Source: Phycisphaerae bacterium
Lineage (GTDB): Bacteria > Planctomycetota > Phycisphaerae > UBA1845
Direction: 5' to 3'
Assembly: GCA_029260115.1 (NCBI GenBank)
Contig: JAJDDW010000042.1
Span: 1-43,578, forward strand
Length of the DNA: 43,578 nucleotides
The number at the start of each line of letters is the position of its first letter. Position 1 is the stretch's first letter. The translations under genes were made by a program, and so were the position numbers. The notes below the pieces were generated by a model. That model did no database searches, was not told the origin of the DNA, and was given only the letters and a program-made list of their open reading frames with translations. Shown one piece after another: positions 32,985-42,048 of this stretch.

Positions 32985-34184
32985 ATGAACGTAAAGACAC
33001 GAAAACGCCTTTTTAACCTGATGCGAATCGTTATATGCATCGGTGCGCTTTGGTACGTCGTACAAGGCGTGACCGTCGATGACCATATTGCGCTCACCAA
33101 TGGCCAAACAATTACGGGCCAGGTATTGGATAGCACGGACCCAATCGTTATTCAATTGACCAATGGCGCACAATCCCGCGTCGCCCACCAACAAGTAGCG
33201 GTCAACGAACAGGGAAACCTGCGCATCAGTTACGGACTAAGGACCGCTTGGCAAAAGTCCCAGAAGCAGCTACTACTGCTTGCATTAGCCATTTATTTTC
33301 CAATCGTTTTCCTTCAATCTCTGCGCATTCAATGGTTACTAAAAGCGCAAGAAATCAAGATTGGGTTTGTTGACGCCGTTCGATTTTCATTCGCGGGCAA
33401 TTTTCTAAATTTCGCAGCCCCACTCGGCTCTAATGCCGGAGATGTGTTCAAAGCTTACTTTCTATCACTTCACACACACCGCAAAACGGAAGCCGTCGCC
33501 ACGGTGTTTTACGACCGCGTTGTCGGGCTGGCCTCACTGTTATTTGTCGTGGCGATGATTACTTTGTTTAGCCGACCTGGCTCTAAACTAGCTGAATTTA
33601 GACCCTACATGTTGTCGATGTTAGGCGGCGGTATTGGTTTGACTATAATATACTTCGCGCCGCCTATTCGTAAGCATTTACTGCCAGGGTCAATGCTCAA
33701 ACGCATCCCGATGATCGACCACATTCGTCGAGCAGACGCAGCCGCCCATGCCCTGCTCAAGCATAAAGGTTTAGTCGTCTGCGCCATACTTGTCACTATG
33801 CTATTACAAGCAATCGCTGTGGCCGCATATTTTACAATAGCCATTTCGTTAGCCTTCAACGCCAACTTAGGAAATTTCTTAGAATATTACACCTACTTTT
33901 GCACCGGTGTCGTTATCCAGGCACTACCTGGACCGCCTCAGGGGCTTGGCACGGTTGAGCTTGCTTATAGCTATTTCTTCAAGGCTTTTGGCAGTGCGTC
34001 CCAAATCATTTGCTTAGCGTTCGCTATTCGCCTTTTAGTACTCGTCGCGGCACTTCCAGGTTTATGGGTCACCATGACGGGTTCCTACAAGCCTCAAACC
34101 TCGGTCGATTCGAAAACTGACAATCCGCCGTCCGATACGCCCCCTACCACCAAGGTCCAAAAAGCTGACCTAGCATCGGTGTAA
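32985..34184 (+). CDS. Flippase-like membrane protein (LPG-synthase TM/UPF0104 type)
   Basis: The 399-residue protein has a first membrane helix at about 10-27, then an unusual short soluble beta insert (about 30-85, ITGQVLDSTDPIVIQL...), then about seven more membrane helices. Family signatures are NFLNFAAPLGSNAGDVFKAY (140-159) and QALPGPPQGLGTVELAY (about 312-328). The family includes the membrane part of lysyl-phosphatidylglycerol synthase (MprF) and flippases for lipids. A lipid or lipid-linked-sugar transport role is likely. The C-terminal tail is Pro/Thr-rich and cytosolic. It starts after 133 bp from the peptidase. Adjacent genes are two PilZ proteins. Confidence 0.72.
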   Translation: MNVKTRKRLFNLMRIVICIGALWYVVQGVTVDDHIALTNGQTITGQVLDSTDPIVIQLTNGAQSRVAHQQVAVNEQGNLRISYGLRTAWQKSQKQLLLLALAIYFPIVFLQSLRIQWLLKAQEIKIGFVDAVRFSFAGNFLNFAAPLGSNAGDVFKAYFLSLHTHRKTEAVATVFYDRVVGLASLLFVVAMITLFSRPGSKLAEFRPYMLSMLGGGIGLTIIYFAPPIRKHLLPGSMLKRIPMIDHIRRADAAAHALLKHKGLVVCAILVTMLLQAIAVAAYFTIAISLAFNANLGNFLEYYTYFCTGVVIQALPGPPQGLGTVELAYSYFFKAFGSASQIICLAFAIRLLVLVAALPGLWVTMTGSYKPQTSVDSKTDNPPSDTPPTTKVQKADLASV

Positions 34185-34379
34185 TACCTGTTATTTACGG
34201 ACGCTAGCCCCATCATGCACCTCTTGGCCATACCTGGCCTTGAATCGTACATTTGAGTGATGACCTAAGTTTTGAGCAGATGTTGGCAGGCGCGATGCGC
34301 GGGCATGATACGCGTGCATAGGTCGAAGGAGTGGTTGCTGTAACGAATGTATGTAGCATTCTTGCTTCCTGATTAGCAG

Positions 34380-34775
34380 ATGGAATTTTCTATGCACTCT
34401 CCGGCTAGTACAAGTATTATGGACCGACGTCGTACACGTCGATACCGTCTTCAACCGAATATTGCGCTTACTTTTTTCGCCGATAACGAGGATGAGACGT
34501 CACTAGGTGTCGGCAAACTTCTCAACCTTAGCCTAGACGGAATGGCTTGCAAAGTTTCTAAAACAACTTGCGATACGCTTAGATGGCATAGTGATTTTCT
34601 AGCAAATCTAAGCGTCAGCGAGCCAACTTGCCAACTGCGCATACCCTGTCAATTGGTAAACGCAATTGAAAGTGCAGAAAAAAATGAATTTATCGTCGGC
34701 GTCGAATTTTCGGAGTCGATCGATATCAGAATACGAGACCAGTTAAGTGAAGTTCTAAGGCGGCGGGAAAAGTAG
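34380..34775 (+). CDS. Single-domain PilZ protein (c-di-GMP receptor-like)
   Basis: The 131-residue protein is a PilZ domain. The RxxxR c-di-GMP-binding motif is in DRRRTRRYRL (about 15-24), and NLSLDG (about 49-54) is the (D/N)xSxxG motif. A final VGVEF strand matches the family. It is likely a cytoplasmic receptor that changes partner activity on binding c-di-GMP. A second PilZ gene follows after 27 bp. Upstream, the 34185-34379 gap holds only a short hairpin, GGCCA/TGGCC at 34224-34237. No diguanylate cyclase is in the window. Confidence 0.82.
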   Translation: MEFSMHSPASTSIMDRRRTRRYRLQPNIALTFFADNEDETSLGVGKLLNLSLDGMACKVSKTTCDTLRWHSDFLANLSVSEPTCQLRIPCQLVNAIESAEKNEFIVGVEFSESIDIRIRDQLSEVLRRREK

Positions 34776-34802
34776 CACACATTACTAATTTATGGATATG
34801 TT

Positions 34803-35555
34803 ATGAGCGTCACAAAAACCACGACTGTTGATCAATGTAGCGATATGTTACGCGAAGCCATCCGACGAGGGCTTCATTTAACAATCACTTATCGCGGGCC
34901 TGTGAGTTGGCGAAGCTATAAGGGTCTTTTCACTCCGTCCCATGCGGGGGAATCTCAACTCAAGGCATGCATCAAAATCGACGAAGGTCCGGACGGCTAT
35001 GGTTTGCCCAGAGCCGGATCGTCGCTTGGCGTATCCTTTCGTTTCGGCCATAAAAAGTGCATGTTCGCATCAACGCTTCGGTCGGTTCGTGAGTCTAACG
35101 ACGGACTGGTCGTCACCCTGGACGCCCCCGCTCGCTTAAGTCATTTACAACGGCGCGTATTTGAACGCGTGATGTTACCGGCAGATGCCGCGATAGCCGT
35201 GCGTTTTTGGCATGAAGATGAAGATGCCAAACCACCGCAAGAGCGAGATGTACGTTATGCCCAACTAGAAGACCTATCAGCTGGCGGTATGCGTATGCGG
35301 GGATCGAAAGTTGGTGATCTTTCGCTTAATTCAACCTTCCGTTGTGCTTTCGCACCACAACCCAATAGCCCGGTACTCGTGTTAGACGCAGTTCTTATGC
35401 ACAGTGAGGAAGTGGAAAATGGTCGTGCATCGCTAGGGCTTCATTTCATCGGCTTGGAAGCTACCCAGCAAGGCCAGATCGATTTAGAAAATCTTGCGCG
35501 TTCAGTACACTATTTGCAACGTCAATATACACGACACCATAAGAAAAGCCACTAA
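34803..35555 (+). CDS. Two-domain PilZ protein (YcgR-like layout)
   Basis: The 250-residue protein has an N-terminal beta domain (about 1-115; WRSYKGLF...LGVSFRFGHKKCMFASTLR), then a PilZ domain with RRVFERV (about 117-123; RxxxR) and DLSAGGMRM (about 158-166; DxSxxG). It ends with LGLHFIG followed by a helical tail. The layout of an N-domain of YcgR type plus PilZ is used by c-di-GMP effectors at flagella or cell-envelope machines. GGAT in a weak position precedes the ATG. The double PilZ arrangement next to a membrane flippase suggests c-di-GMP control of envelope polymer export. That target is an inference. Confidence 0.8.
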   Translation: MSVTKTTTVDQCSDMLREAIRRGLHLTITYRGPVSWRSYKGLFTPSHAGESQLKACIKIDEGPDGYGLPRAGSSLGVSFRFGHKKCMFASTLRSVRESNDGLVVTLDAPARLSHLQRRVFERVMLPADAAIAVRFWHEDEDAKPPQERDVRYAQLEDLSAGGMRMRGSKVGDLSLNSTFRCAFAPQPNSPVLVLDAVLMHSEEVENGRASLGLHFIGLEATQQGQIDLENLARSVHYLQRQYTRHHKKSH

Positions 35556-35615
35556 GGTATCGATGTCATAGTTACGCAATAGTCAAGGTCACATAACACT
35601 GCGTGGTCAGTGATT

Positions 35616-36542
35616 TTACCATTGGTGATATTCGCGATTCCACTCTACGGTTCTAATCAGCCCTTCGCTTAGTGGTACCTGCGGATCGTACCCCAATAAT
35701 TGACGTGCCTTTGAAATATCAGCTACGTAACGTGTCACCTCGCCTACGCGACTCGGTTCACATGTGACATTAGTTTTTTTGCCTAACGCGAGTGACACGA
35801 TATTTACCATGTCGATTAACGTACTGCCATGACCGTAAGCTAAATTGATTGTCTCGCATTTGACCCTGCCCGATACCAGGGCATCGATGCCGCTCATGAT
35901 ACCATTGACACAATCATCCACGTATGTGAAATCTAGTACTTTGTCTTTGCCGAAAACTACGATGGGAACATCGCGGCGAATACGATCGATAAACAACGGA
36001 ATCACGCGTTCCATCCGAGCTAGGTCGTTATCAAATCGCCCGTACACATTACTGAATCTAAAAACGAGAAACGGCAGGTTGTAACACTGCTCGTAAGAAT
36101 AGACCAGCGCTTCCCCCGCGATTTTGCTAGCACTATAAGGACTCTCAGCCACGACAAAATCGGCTGCGGCTTCGTCGGTTATATGCTGATGAATGTCACC
36201 ATACACCTCGCGTGAACTACTAAAAATGAAGGGAAGATTATTGCGCCGGGCATAATCAAGCGAATTAAACAACGTCTTGATATTGTCCATGGCTCGGTCT
36301 GGGTGCTCAACAAGCTCAAATACTTTTGCGTTCGCAGCAAAATGCACGACCACATCAAACTGTTTACCATCCGGGAATTGCTCAAACGTAGCCGAGCGTA
36401 AATCCAGCTTGACGGTTTCAATTTTGTCCGTCCACGCATTATCGCGACGATCGATTCCCATCACGCTATCACCGCGTTTCATCGCGGCTAAGCCTAAATT
36501 CGTTCCAATTTGACCGCTCGACCCCGTAATCAAAATCTTCAT
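35616..36542 (-). CDS. NAD-dependent sugar epimerase/dehydratase (extended SDR)
   Basis: The 308-residue protein has GSSGQIG (7-13), the NAD-binding GxxGxxG loop, D31 at the end of the second strand (NAD specificity), SSSREVYG (108-115), and the catalytic Y136-x3-K140 in YSASK. The substrate is a nucleotide sugar; the specific one cannot be read. It begins 16 bp after gmhA and belongs to the hldE-gmhA operon. It is not a typical HldD (ADP-glycero-manno-heptose epimerase), which has other motifs, but it may play that part here. Normal length. Confidence 0.83.
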   Translation of the reverse strand: MKILITGSSGQIGTNLGLAAMKRGDSVMGIDRRDNAWTDKIETVKLDLRSATFEQFPDGKQFDVVVHFAANAKVFELVEHPDRAMDNIKTLFNSLDYARRNNLPFIFSSSREVYGDIHQHITDEAAADFVVAESPYSASKIAGEALVYSYEQCYNLPFLVFRFSNVYGRFDNDLARMERVIPLFIDRIRRDVPIVVFGKDKVLDFTYVDDCVNGIMSGIDALVSGRVKCETINLAYGHGSTLIDMVNIVSLALGKKTNVTCEPSRVGEVTRYVADISKARQLLGYDPQVPLSEGLIRTVEWNREYHQW

Positions 36543-36558
36543 CTAAATCTCTCAATAC

Positions 36559-37113
36559 TCAAATGCAATAATGCTTCTCAATCTGATCGCAAATTAAATG
36601 ATAAGCAAGCCCATGAATTTCCTGCACGCGATCGCTATCATCATGATCCACCGCCAGCGAAAACTCGCACAATTCACGCAACGCCCCACCACGCCGGCTA
36701 GTAAAACCTACACATGTCGCCTTGCACTGCTCAGCTGCACGCATCGCAGCAAGGACATTGGGTGAACTTCCAGACACACTTAGTGCCCACACGATATCGC
36801 CGGGTTTGGCTAGTGCCTCTATCTGCCTGGCAAATATCTGATCAAATCCGAGATCGTTGCCAACAGCCGTGAGAATAGAGGTATCCGTGGTAACAGCTAA
36901 TGCCGGCAACGCTTTTCGATCACGTTTGAATCGTCCGGACAGCTCGGCTGCGATGTGCTGAGCATCCGCCGCGCTACCTCCGTTCCCCAATAACAGCACC
37001 TTATTACCATCGGCAAAGCGTGTAATTAGCAGGTTGGCTATCTTCTCAATGATGTCAATATTTTTCAACAGACCCTGTGCAACTTGCACGTGATCTTCAA
37101 TTTGTTGGTGCAT
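36559..37113 (-). CDS. gmhA: Sedoheptulose 7-phosphate isomerase GmhA
   Basis: GmhA converts sedoheptulose 7-phosphate to D-glycero-D-manno-heptose 7-phosphate, the first step in LPS heptose synthesis. This 184-residue SIS-domain enzyme has LLGNGGSAADAQHIAAELSGRF, with His and Glu for metal binding, VSGSSPNVLAAMRAA, and QEIHGLAYHLICD at the end, including the catalytic His. I start at ATG 37113; a TTG at 37125, overlapping the hldE stop as TTGA, is the alternative. The operon order is hldE, gmhA, epimerase. No gmhB phosphatase is seen. Confidence 0.9.
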   Translation of the reverse strand: MHQQIEDHVQVAQGLLKNIDIIEKIANLLITRFADGNKVLLLGNGGSAADAQHIAAELSGRFKRDRKALPALAVTTDTSILTAVGNDLGFDQIFARQIEALAKPGDIVWALSVSGSSPNVLAAMRAAEQCKATCVGFTSRRGGALRELCEFSLAVDHDDSDRVQEIHGLAYHLICDQIEKHYCI

Positions 37114-37121
37114 GATATGGG

Positions 37122-38612
37122 TCAATGGATATTCTCTTTTGAGCGAATGCGATCAACTAGGTTTGTCGTACTCAATCCCTTTATCAACGGAACAAGTACG
37201 ACCTGCCCATCGTAAGACTTAACAAAATCAGCGCCAACCACGCCCTTGTCTGCCCAGTCCTCCCCTTTAAGTAAAACATCCGGGCGAACTTTTTCTATCA
37301 ACGACTTAGGATCAACATCATCAAAACCGACGATATAATCAACACAAGAAAGCGCAGACAACACCGCTACACGATCATCAAAATTATTGAAAGGTCTTCC
37401 GTCACCCTTGCCCTGCGCTCGAACAGACTCATCGCTGTTTAACCCGAGCACCAACACGGAAGCTTCACGACGACATCGCTGCAAATAATCGACATGGCCC
37501 GCGTGAAGAATATCAAAACACCCGTTCGTAAACGCGATCATCTCACCACGGTCACGACGTAGCGTCAATTCTGACATCAAGTCTTCAACGCTACGTAATT
37601 TACCGTTTCGCTGACCCTGTTCAAGCCGAAGCTCAGCTAGAATTTCATCCGCAGGAATTGGGACGCAGCCAAATTTTTCTACTTCCAGCCCACCTGCTAT
37701 ATTCGCCAGACGAACGGCTTCGTCCATTCCGCCGCCAGCGGCAATCGCTGCGGCTAGCATAGCCAACACTGCGTCGCCGGCACCCGTATTATCGTAAACG
37801 CTTCGAGGTAACGTAGCGAAATGCTGCCATTCATTGTCGCGATCAATCAACACTGCCCCTTCGCGGTCGACCGTCGCCACGCATGACTTAGCTCCAATGC
37901 TAGAAATCATTTCCTTGCCAGCTTGGGCCACTTGCTCAACCGTGGTCAACTCACGCCCCACCGCAATCGAAAGTTCTGCGCGATTTGGTGTTAACACATC
38001 TACACCACGATATCGCTCATAACTTGTTATCCTAGCCGGGTCCACCATCACCGTCTTGTTATGCTTTTTGGCCATGGCGACGATAGCTGCGACCAATTCC
38101 TTCGAGATGATGCCCTTATCGTAATCTTCAATGCATATGACATCTGTTTTTGGAATGCACGCGGTGATCGTCGCTTCTAGTGTCGCCCGGTCAATTTCAC
38201 TGATTGGCGTTGTGACCTCTTCGTCTACGCGTAATAATTGCTGCCGGTGACGATGCTGCGCCAGGCCAATGAGTCGAGTCTTGGTCGTGGTAGGACGATC
38301 CAATAGCTTTAGGATACCATCAACATTGATGCCGGTACTTCGCAGCAGATCGAGCAACACTTGCCCATGCCGATCACCACCGACGCACCCGCAGCAGGAC
38401 ACCTCACAACCCAAAGCAGCAAGACACGCGGCCACATTTGCACTACCGCCTACCGCGTCTTTTTTCTCAACCGTGCGTAAAACGGGAACTGGCGCTTCTG
38501 GGCTAACTCGCTCCGCGTCGCCATAAATATATCGATCGAGGATCAGGTCGCCAACAAGCAGCACCTTCGTCCCAGCACATTGTCGTACTAAATTGGCTAA
38601 GTTATCTGACAT
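37122..38612 (-). CDS. hldE: Bifunctional heptose kinase/adenylyltransferase HldE
   Basis: HldE phosphorylates heptose 7-phosphate at C1 and later joins the 1-phosphate to AMP. The 496-residue protein has an N-terminal ribokinase-like half (about 1-325; VGDLILDRYIYG, VGGSANVAACLAALG, DNTGAGDAVLAMLAAA) and a C-terminal nucleotidyltransferase half (about 350-490; FTNGCFDILHAGHVDYL with the HxGH motif, LGLNSDESVR, KGEDW). E. coli HldE has 477 residues. Both active sites look complete. The 38613-38740 gap upstream shows no gene. It starts the heptose operon. Confidence 0.94.
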   Translation of the reverse strand: MSDNLANLVRQCAGTKVLLVGDLILDRYIYGDAERVSPEAPVPVLRTVEKKDAVGGSANVAACLAALGCEVSCCGCVGGDRHGQVLLDLLRSTGINVDGILKLLDRPTTTKTRLIGLAQHRHRQQLLRVDEEVTTPISEIDRATLEATITACIPKTDVICIEDYDKGIISKELVAAIVAMAKKHNKTVMVDPARITSYERYRGVDVLTPNRAELSIAVGRELTTVEQVAQAGKEMISSIGAKSCVATVDREGAVLIDRDNEWQHFATLPRSVYDNTGAGDAVLAMLAAAIAAGGGMDEAVRLANIAGGLEVEKFGCVPIPADEILAELRLEQGQRNGKLRSVEDLMSELTLRRDRGEMIAFTNGCFDILHAGHVDYLQRCRREASVLVLGLNSDESVRAQGKGDGRPFNNFDDRVAVLSALSCVDYIVGFDDVDPKSLIEKVRPDVLLKGEDWADKGVVGADFVKSYDGQVVLVPLIKGLSTTNLVDRIRSKENIH

Positions 38613-38740
38613 AAGCGCCTAGTATTCGGCTGATCCCATCGGTTCTCTTTCTTGGTCCGCGGTCCATTCTCTCAAAGCGCACATAGTAGACCGCCACGTG
38701 GGTAGGCGTCAATTCAACATGAAAAAAAGGCAAATTAGGC

Positions 38741-40690
38741 TTAACTACGAACGGTAGTCGGAATGGTCAGGCGAAAATGAGCACCGCCCATCTCACTGTG
38801 GTGTCGGGCCACCAATTCAAGCCTTCCGTGAAGAAGCGAAGCCCAATCCCTCGCCAGCGCAAGACCCAACCCGATCCCCCCTTGGGCTGCAGCGTCAGCA
38901 CCTCGTCCACGCCTGAATGGTTTAAATATTTTTCTCGCGTCCGAACGATCAATCCCAGGCCCGGAGTCGATTACATCCAAATCCAGGCGCCCACTTTTGC
39001 TTACTAAGTTTATTAGCACCTGCGACCCCTCGCTGCCTCGTGCGTGCCGGCAAGCGTTGTGAATAACGATCCCTGCAATTTGATTTACAATGCTTACATC
39101 AATACACATCGCTTGATCGGTGTCGGCCTTGTTTTGTGTCACAGCCTGGACACCAGCTTCTTTGCATCGAGCTTCCAAATTCTCACGAAGAACCCGAAGT
39201 ACACTTTGAGCATCTGTATTTACAGGGTTGAGTCTTACTTTTTGATTTTCTAATCTTGAATATTCAAGAACACCTTCCACCAAGCCGGACAATCGAGCCG
39301 ATTCACGATTTAGCGTCAGTAGATAATCTTGTTTGGAAGCTTCAGGTACGAGACCCGCCGAAAGCATATCGGTGTACAGTTGTAAAGTTGTCAGTGGCGT
39401 ACGTAGTTCGTGCGTAACGGCATAGGCAAATTGCATGCGGCGCTCTGTTAGTAAAATAAGACTACGCACCCCCCACCCAGCGACTACCAATACGCAAATC
39501 GCCGCCCCCCAGGATGCAAGCAGCACACCCCGCACCGAGCGCCATGCCACTGTCGCTAATCTCGTTTCCGAAAATGGCACACTAAGTTTGACTGGAAGCC
39601 AAGAAAGTGCAGCTTCGTTTTCTGTAATGTGCGTTGGTTGACCTGATTCTAAAGACACGAGGTCCACACCACTAACTACAGGCTCGTCAAATATTGTCGA
39701 CAATTCACTTAACAATTCGTCTTGTGTTTGGTTCAAAAGCTCGTCGCGAAGTAGTGGCCAATCGCCCACGAATCCTTGGTAGATTACTGTAGCGTCGACA
39801 TGGCATTCACGCTGAAAAAGAAGCTTATCACTAGCCGAACCCGGCACGGTGAGCCACGATGGCTGTTGAAACTCACCACATTCAATATTGACCTCAACAT
39901 CTCGAGCATGAGACGCTAATGGGGAGGGTGCATGTTTTACCATGCCCGGAAAATTGCGAACGGCGACTGCTGGTTCTTCGCAAGCGGGCGGAGTTTTGTG
40001 TCTGGATTGCGTATCCCTCAAACGTTGCGCTCGCTGCATATAGTCCTGAACCACTGAATTCCGCACTTCTCCGACTGGCTTTTTTGACAACTGAGATTGG
40101 TTTTCCGCCTGAGGTTTTCTATTCGTAGTCGCCGAGGCGTCAACTAGCGCCGACCCTGTAGCCCCCAAGGTCTGACGCCGGCTTGCTATGGATTTTGGCA
40201 AAACGGACTCAAGTTTTTCCCATGAAGCACGAGCGCGTCGAATGGCTTGTGCGTTAACCTCAAGAGGAATAGTAGGCCAATCATCTCCTTCGTTTTCTAT
40301 TTGAGGCGATGTGAGCACCCCGTTGGCCAACTGATAATACAATTCGATCCAATCATGACGTGGCCCATACTCCAGAATGTCAGATGGCAACTCCACTAGC
40401 CCCGCATCCGATTCCCAATTCCCCACCCTAGAACGAATCACCGGTCTTTTTGTATGGAAACCACGATAATCTGAGCAGGGCCGTTCCACTTCGCGATTAA
40501 GAATGCCACCGACATAACTATCCATCTGCAATAGTGTTTTATATACGGCGGCGTGATGTTGCTCTTTGACATTCGTCCTGGCCAATCTAAGCGTAGAGAC
40601 CGTAGCCCAGGTCATACCGCCAATAACCACAGCTGTAATCAACAGAAACAGCACGGTTCCACCAAGTTGGCTGCGCACCCGGCGCTTCAT
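38741..40690 (-). CDS. Membrane sensor histidine kinase
   Basis: The 649-residue protein has an N-terminal helix (about 11-31) and a second at about 395-418, with a large external domain of about 360 residues between them; about 165-260 of it is low-complexity, Gln/Arg/Ser-rich, and probably disordered. The cytosolic part has the H-box AVTHELRTPLTTLQLY with H427, the N-box IVIHNACRHA, and G-boxes DSGPGID and GGIGLGLALA. The family is HisKA/HATPase of class I. The ATG overlaps the response-regulator stop (ATGA, 40687-40690). The external domain is not a known sensor to me. No HAMP domain is visible. Confidence 0.9.
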   Translation of the reverse strand: MKRRVRSQLGGTVLFLLITAVVIGGMTWATVSTLRLARTNVKEQHHAAVYKTLLQMDSYVGGILNREVERPCSDYRGFHTKRPVIRSRVGNWESDAGLVELPSDILEYGPRHDWIELYYQLANGVLTSPQIENEGDDWPTIPLEVNAQAIRRARASWEKLESVLPKSIASRRQTLGATGSALVDASATTNRKPQAENQSQLSKKPVGEVRNSVVQDYMQRAQRLRDTQSRHKTPPACEEPAVAVRNFPGMVKHAPSPLASHARDVEVNIECGEFQQPSWLTVPGSASDKLLFQRECHVDATVIYQGFVGDWPLLRDELLNQTQDELLSELSTIFDEPVVSGVDLVSLESGQPTHITENEAALSWLPVKLSVPFSETRLATVAWRSVRGVLLASWGAAICVLVVAGWGVRSLILLTERRMQFAYAVTHELRTPLTTLQLYTDMLSAGLVPEASKQDYLLTLNRESARLSGLVEGVLEYSRLENQKVRLNPVNTDAQSVLRVLRENLEARCKEAGVQAVTQNKADTDQAMCIDVSIVNQIAGIVIHNACRHARGSEGSQVLINLVSKSGRLDLDVIDSGPGIDRSDARKIFKPFRRGRGADAAAQGGIGLGLALARDWASLLHGRLELVARHHSEMGGAHFRLTIPTTVRS

Positions 40691-41427
40691 GCTTGACCTT
40701 CTCTGCCACCTTCTGTAGCGATTTCTAACTGTGGTCCAAGCATATAGCCCTTACCGCGAACGGTGACTATCCAATCGATGTCTTCAGCAGAGTGCAAACG
40801 TAATTTTTGGCGTAATCGTGTGATGTGCATATCTATCGCACGAGTTTCAACCGCGCCATCACGAATTCCCCACACGGCTGATAGTAATTCTTCTCTAGAA
40901 ACACAGCGACCAGACATAGAGGCTAACCGTTGTAAAATATCTGCCTCCATTTCCGATAGAGCCACACGCTCGTTGTCTTTACCACATATTTCGCGCCGGC
41001 CACAATCGACGTAAGTCGAACCAATGCTAATGCGCAACACAGGCTCAGCGCGTTCCGGACTTCTGCGCAGCACCGCCTCAACGCGTGCCAGCAATTCTCT
41101 TGCAGAAAATGGCTTCATCACATAATCATCTGCGCCACTCCGTAATCCGCGAATCCGATCGTCCTCCGAACCACGAGCTGTAAGAATAATCACTGGCAAA
41201 GATTGCCGTGTTCGACGCAACGCTTCCAACACCTCAAAACCATTCATTTTGGGCAATAACAAATCGAGTAGTACAAGAGAAACACCCGCACGTTGCGCTT
41301 CTGCAAGACCTGCTTCACCATCCGCCGCTTCAAACGTCTGATAGCCAGCGATCGTGAGCATATCCACTATACCACGACGAATAGCATCTTCGTCTTCTAC
41401 GACCACAATTGTACGCGTATTAGCCAT
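40687..41427 (-). CDS. OmpR-family response regulator
   Basis: The 246-residue protein has a receiver domain with acidic VVEDED at 9-14, phospho-acceptor D55 in LLDLLLPKMNG, T in LTARG and K in VMKPFSA. A winged-helix DNA-binding domain follows (about 130-235: LSEMEADILQRLA, VETRAIDMHITRLRQKLR, IVTVRGKGYML). GGGAG lies 7 nt before the ATG at 41427; a longer frame upstream lacks such a site. It is co-translated with the kinase via ATGA. Target genes are unknown. Confidence 0.95.
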   Translation of the reverse strand: MANTRTIVVVEDEDAIRRGIVDMLTIAGYQTFEAADGEAGLAEAQRAGVSLVLLDLLLPKMNGFEVLEALRRTRQSLPVIILTARGSEDDRIRGLRSGADDYVMKPFSARELLARVEAVLRRSPERAEPVLRISIGSTYVDCGRREICGKDNERVALSEMEADILQRLASMSGRCVSREELLSAVWGIRDGAVETRAIDMHITRLRQKLRLHSAEDIDWIVTVRGKGYMLGPQLEIATEGGREGQA

Positions 41428-41596
41428 GCAAAAACTCCCTGCGGTTACGTGATCCAAAAAACACGAAGTATCTACCGTAACGAATCCAATATACCAAGGC
41501 ATCTATTCTATCATAAGCATCGAAAATTTCTCTGACGAGTTGCCAATATGATTTTGATGTTATACTGGCGTTACAATGTGCTTATCAAACACGCAG

Positions 41597-41617
41597 GGTG
41601 TGGCTAGCACGCCCACC
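41597..41617 (-). terminator. Possible weak terminator hairpin after vanZ
   Basis: On the minus strand, GGTGGGC and GCCACACC pair as a 7 bp stem with a bulged A around the loop GTGCTA. The T-run that follows is short (TTT at some distance), so a Rho-independent role is doubtful. Confidence 0.3.
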
Positions 41618-42024
41618 TACCGGTCCTTGATGTGCTTACGCCAACGGCTAAGTCCGATTACAACCGTGCCTGTAGCTATACCACACACATCTGCGACCCA
41701 ATCCATCGCATCGCAGGTACGCCCAACATAAGTTTGTAAGTATTCGTCTAGAGCGCCATAAGCAGCAAATACAAAAGCCCATAAGACAAGTACACGTATC
41801 CATTGGTTATGGGAACCGCTCATTCTATGGCGAATGCCACCAAGCACAGCCAATAAGCCATATAACGAAAAATGGGCGATTTTGTCGCTACCCTTAACCA
41901 ATGACACTGGTGCAGTTATAGGAACGTGCATGATCACGAAAAGAAGAAGCCAGTAGCCACCCCAGACAAGGGTATATCTGAAACGACGCTGTGAAACATG
42001 ATGATCTGATACTATTGAAGTCAT
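41617..42024 (-). CDS. VanZ-like membrane protein
   Basis: The 135-residue protein has three or four membrane helices and the VanZ signatures DKIAHFSLYGLLA (about 47-59) and YGALDEYLQTYVGRTCDAMDWVADVCGI (about 90-117). VanZ gives low teicoplanin resistance in enterococci, but the wide family is of unknown function and is common in chromosomes. It lies 24 bp after the parA gene and may be co-transcribed. Confidence 0.83.
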   Translation of the reverse strand: MTSIVSDHHVSQRRFRYTLVWGGYWLLLFVIMHVPITAPVSLVKGSDKIAHFSLYGLLAVLGGIRHRMSGSHNQWIRVLVLWAFVFAAYGALDEYLQTYVGRTCDAMDWVADVCGIATGTVVIGLSRWRKHIKDR

Positions 42025-42048
42025 GCTACAGCTTTGACTCTCAATGTA

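Noticed and set aside
35616..36542. Calling the epimerase HldD
   Set aside because: It has general extended-SDR motifs but not the sequence pattern of HldD; position alone is not enough for the name.
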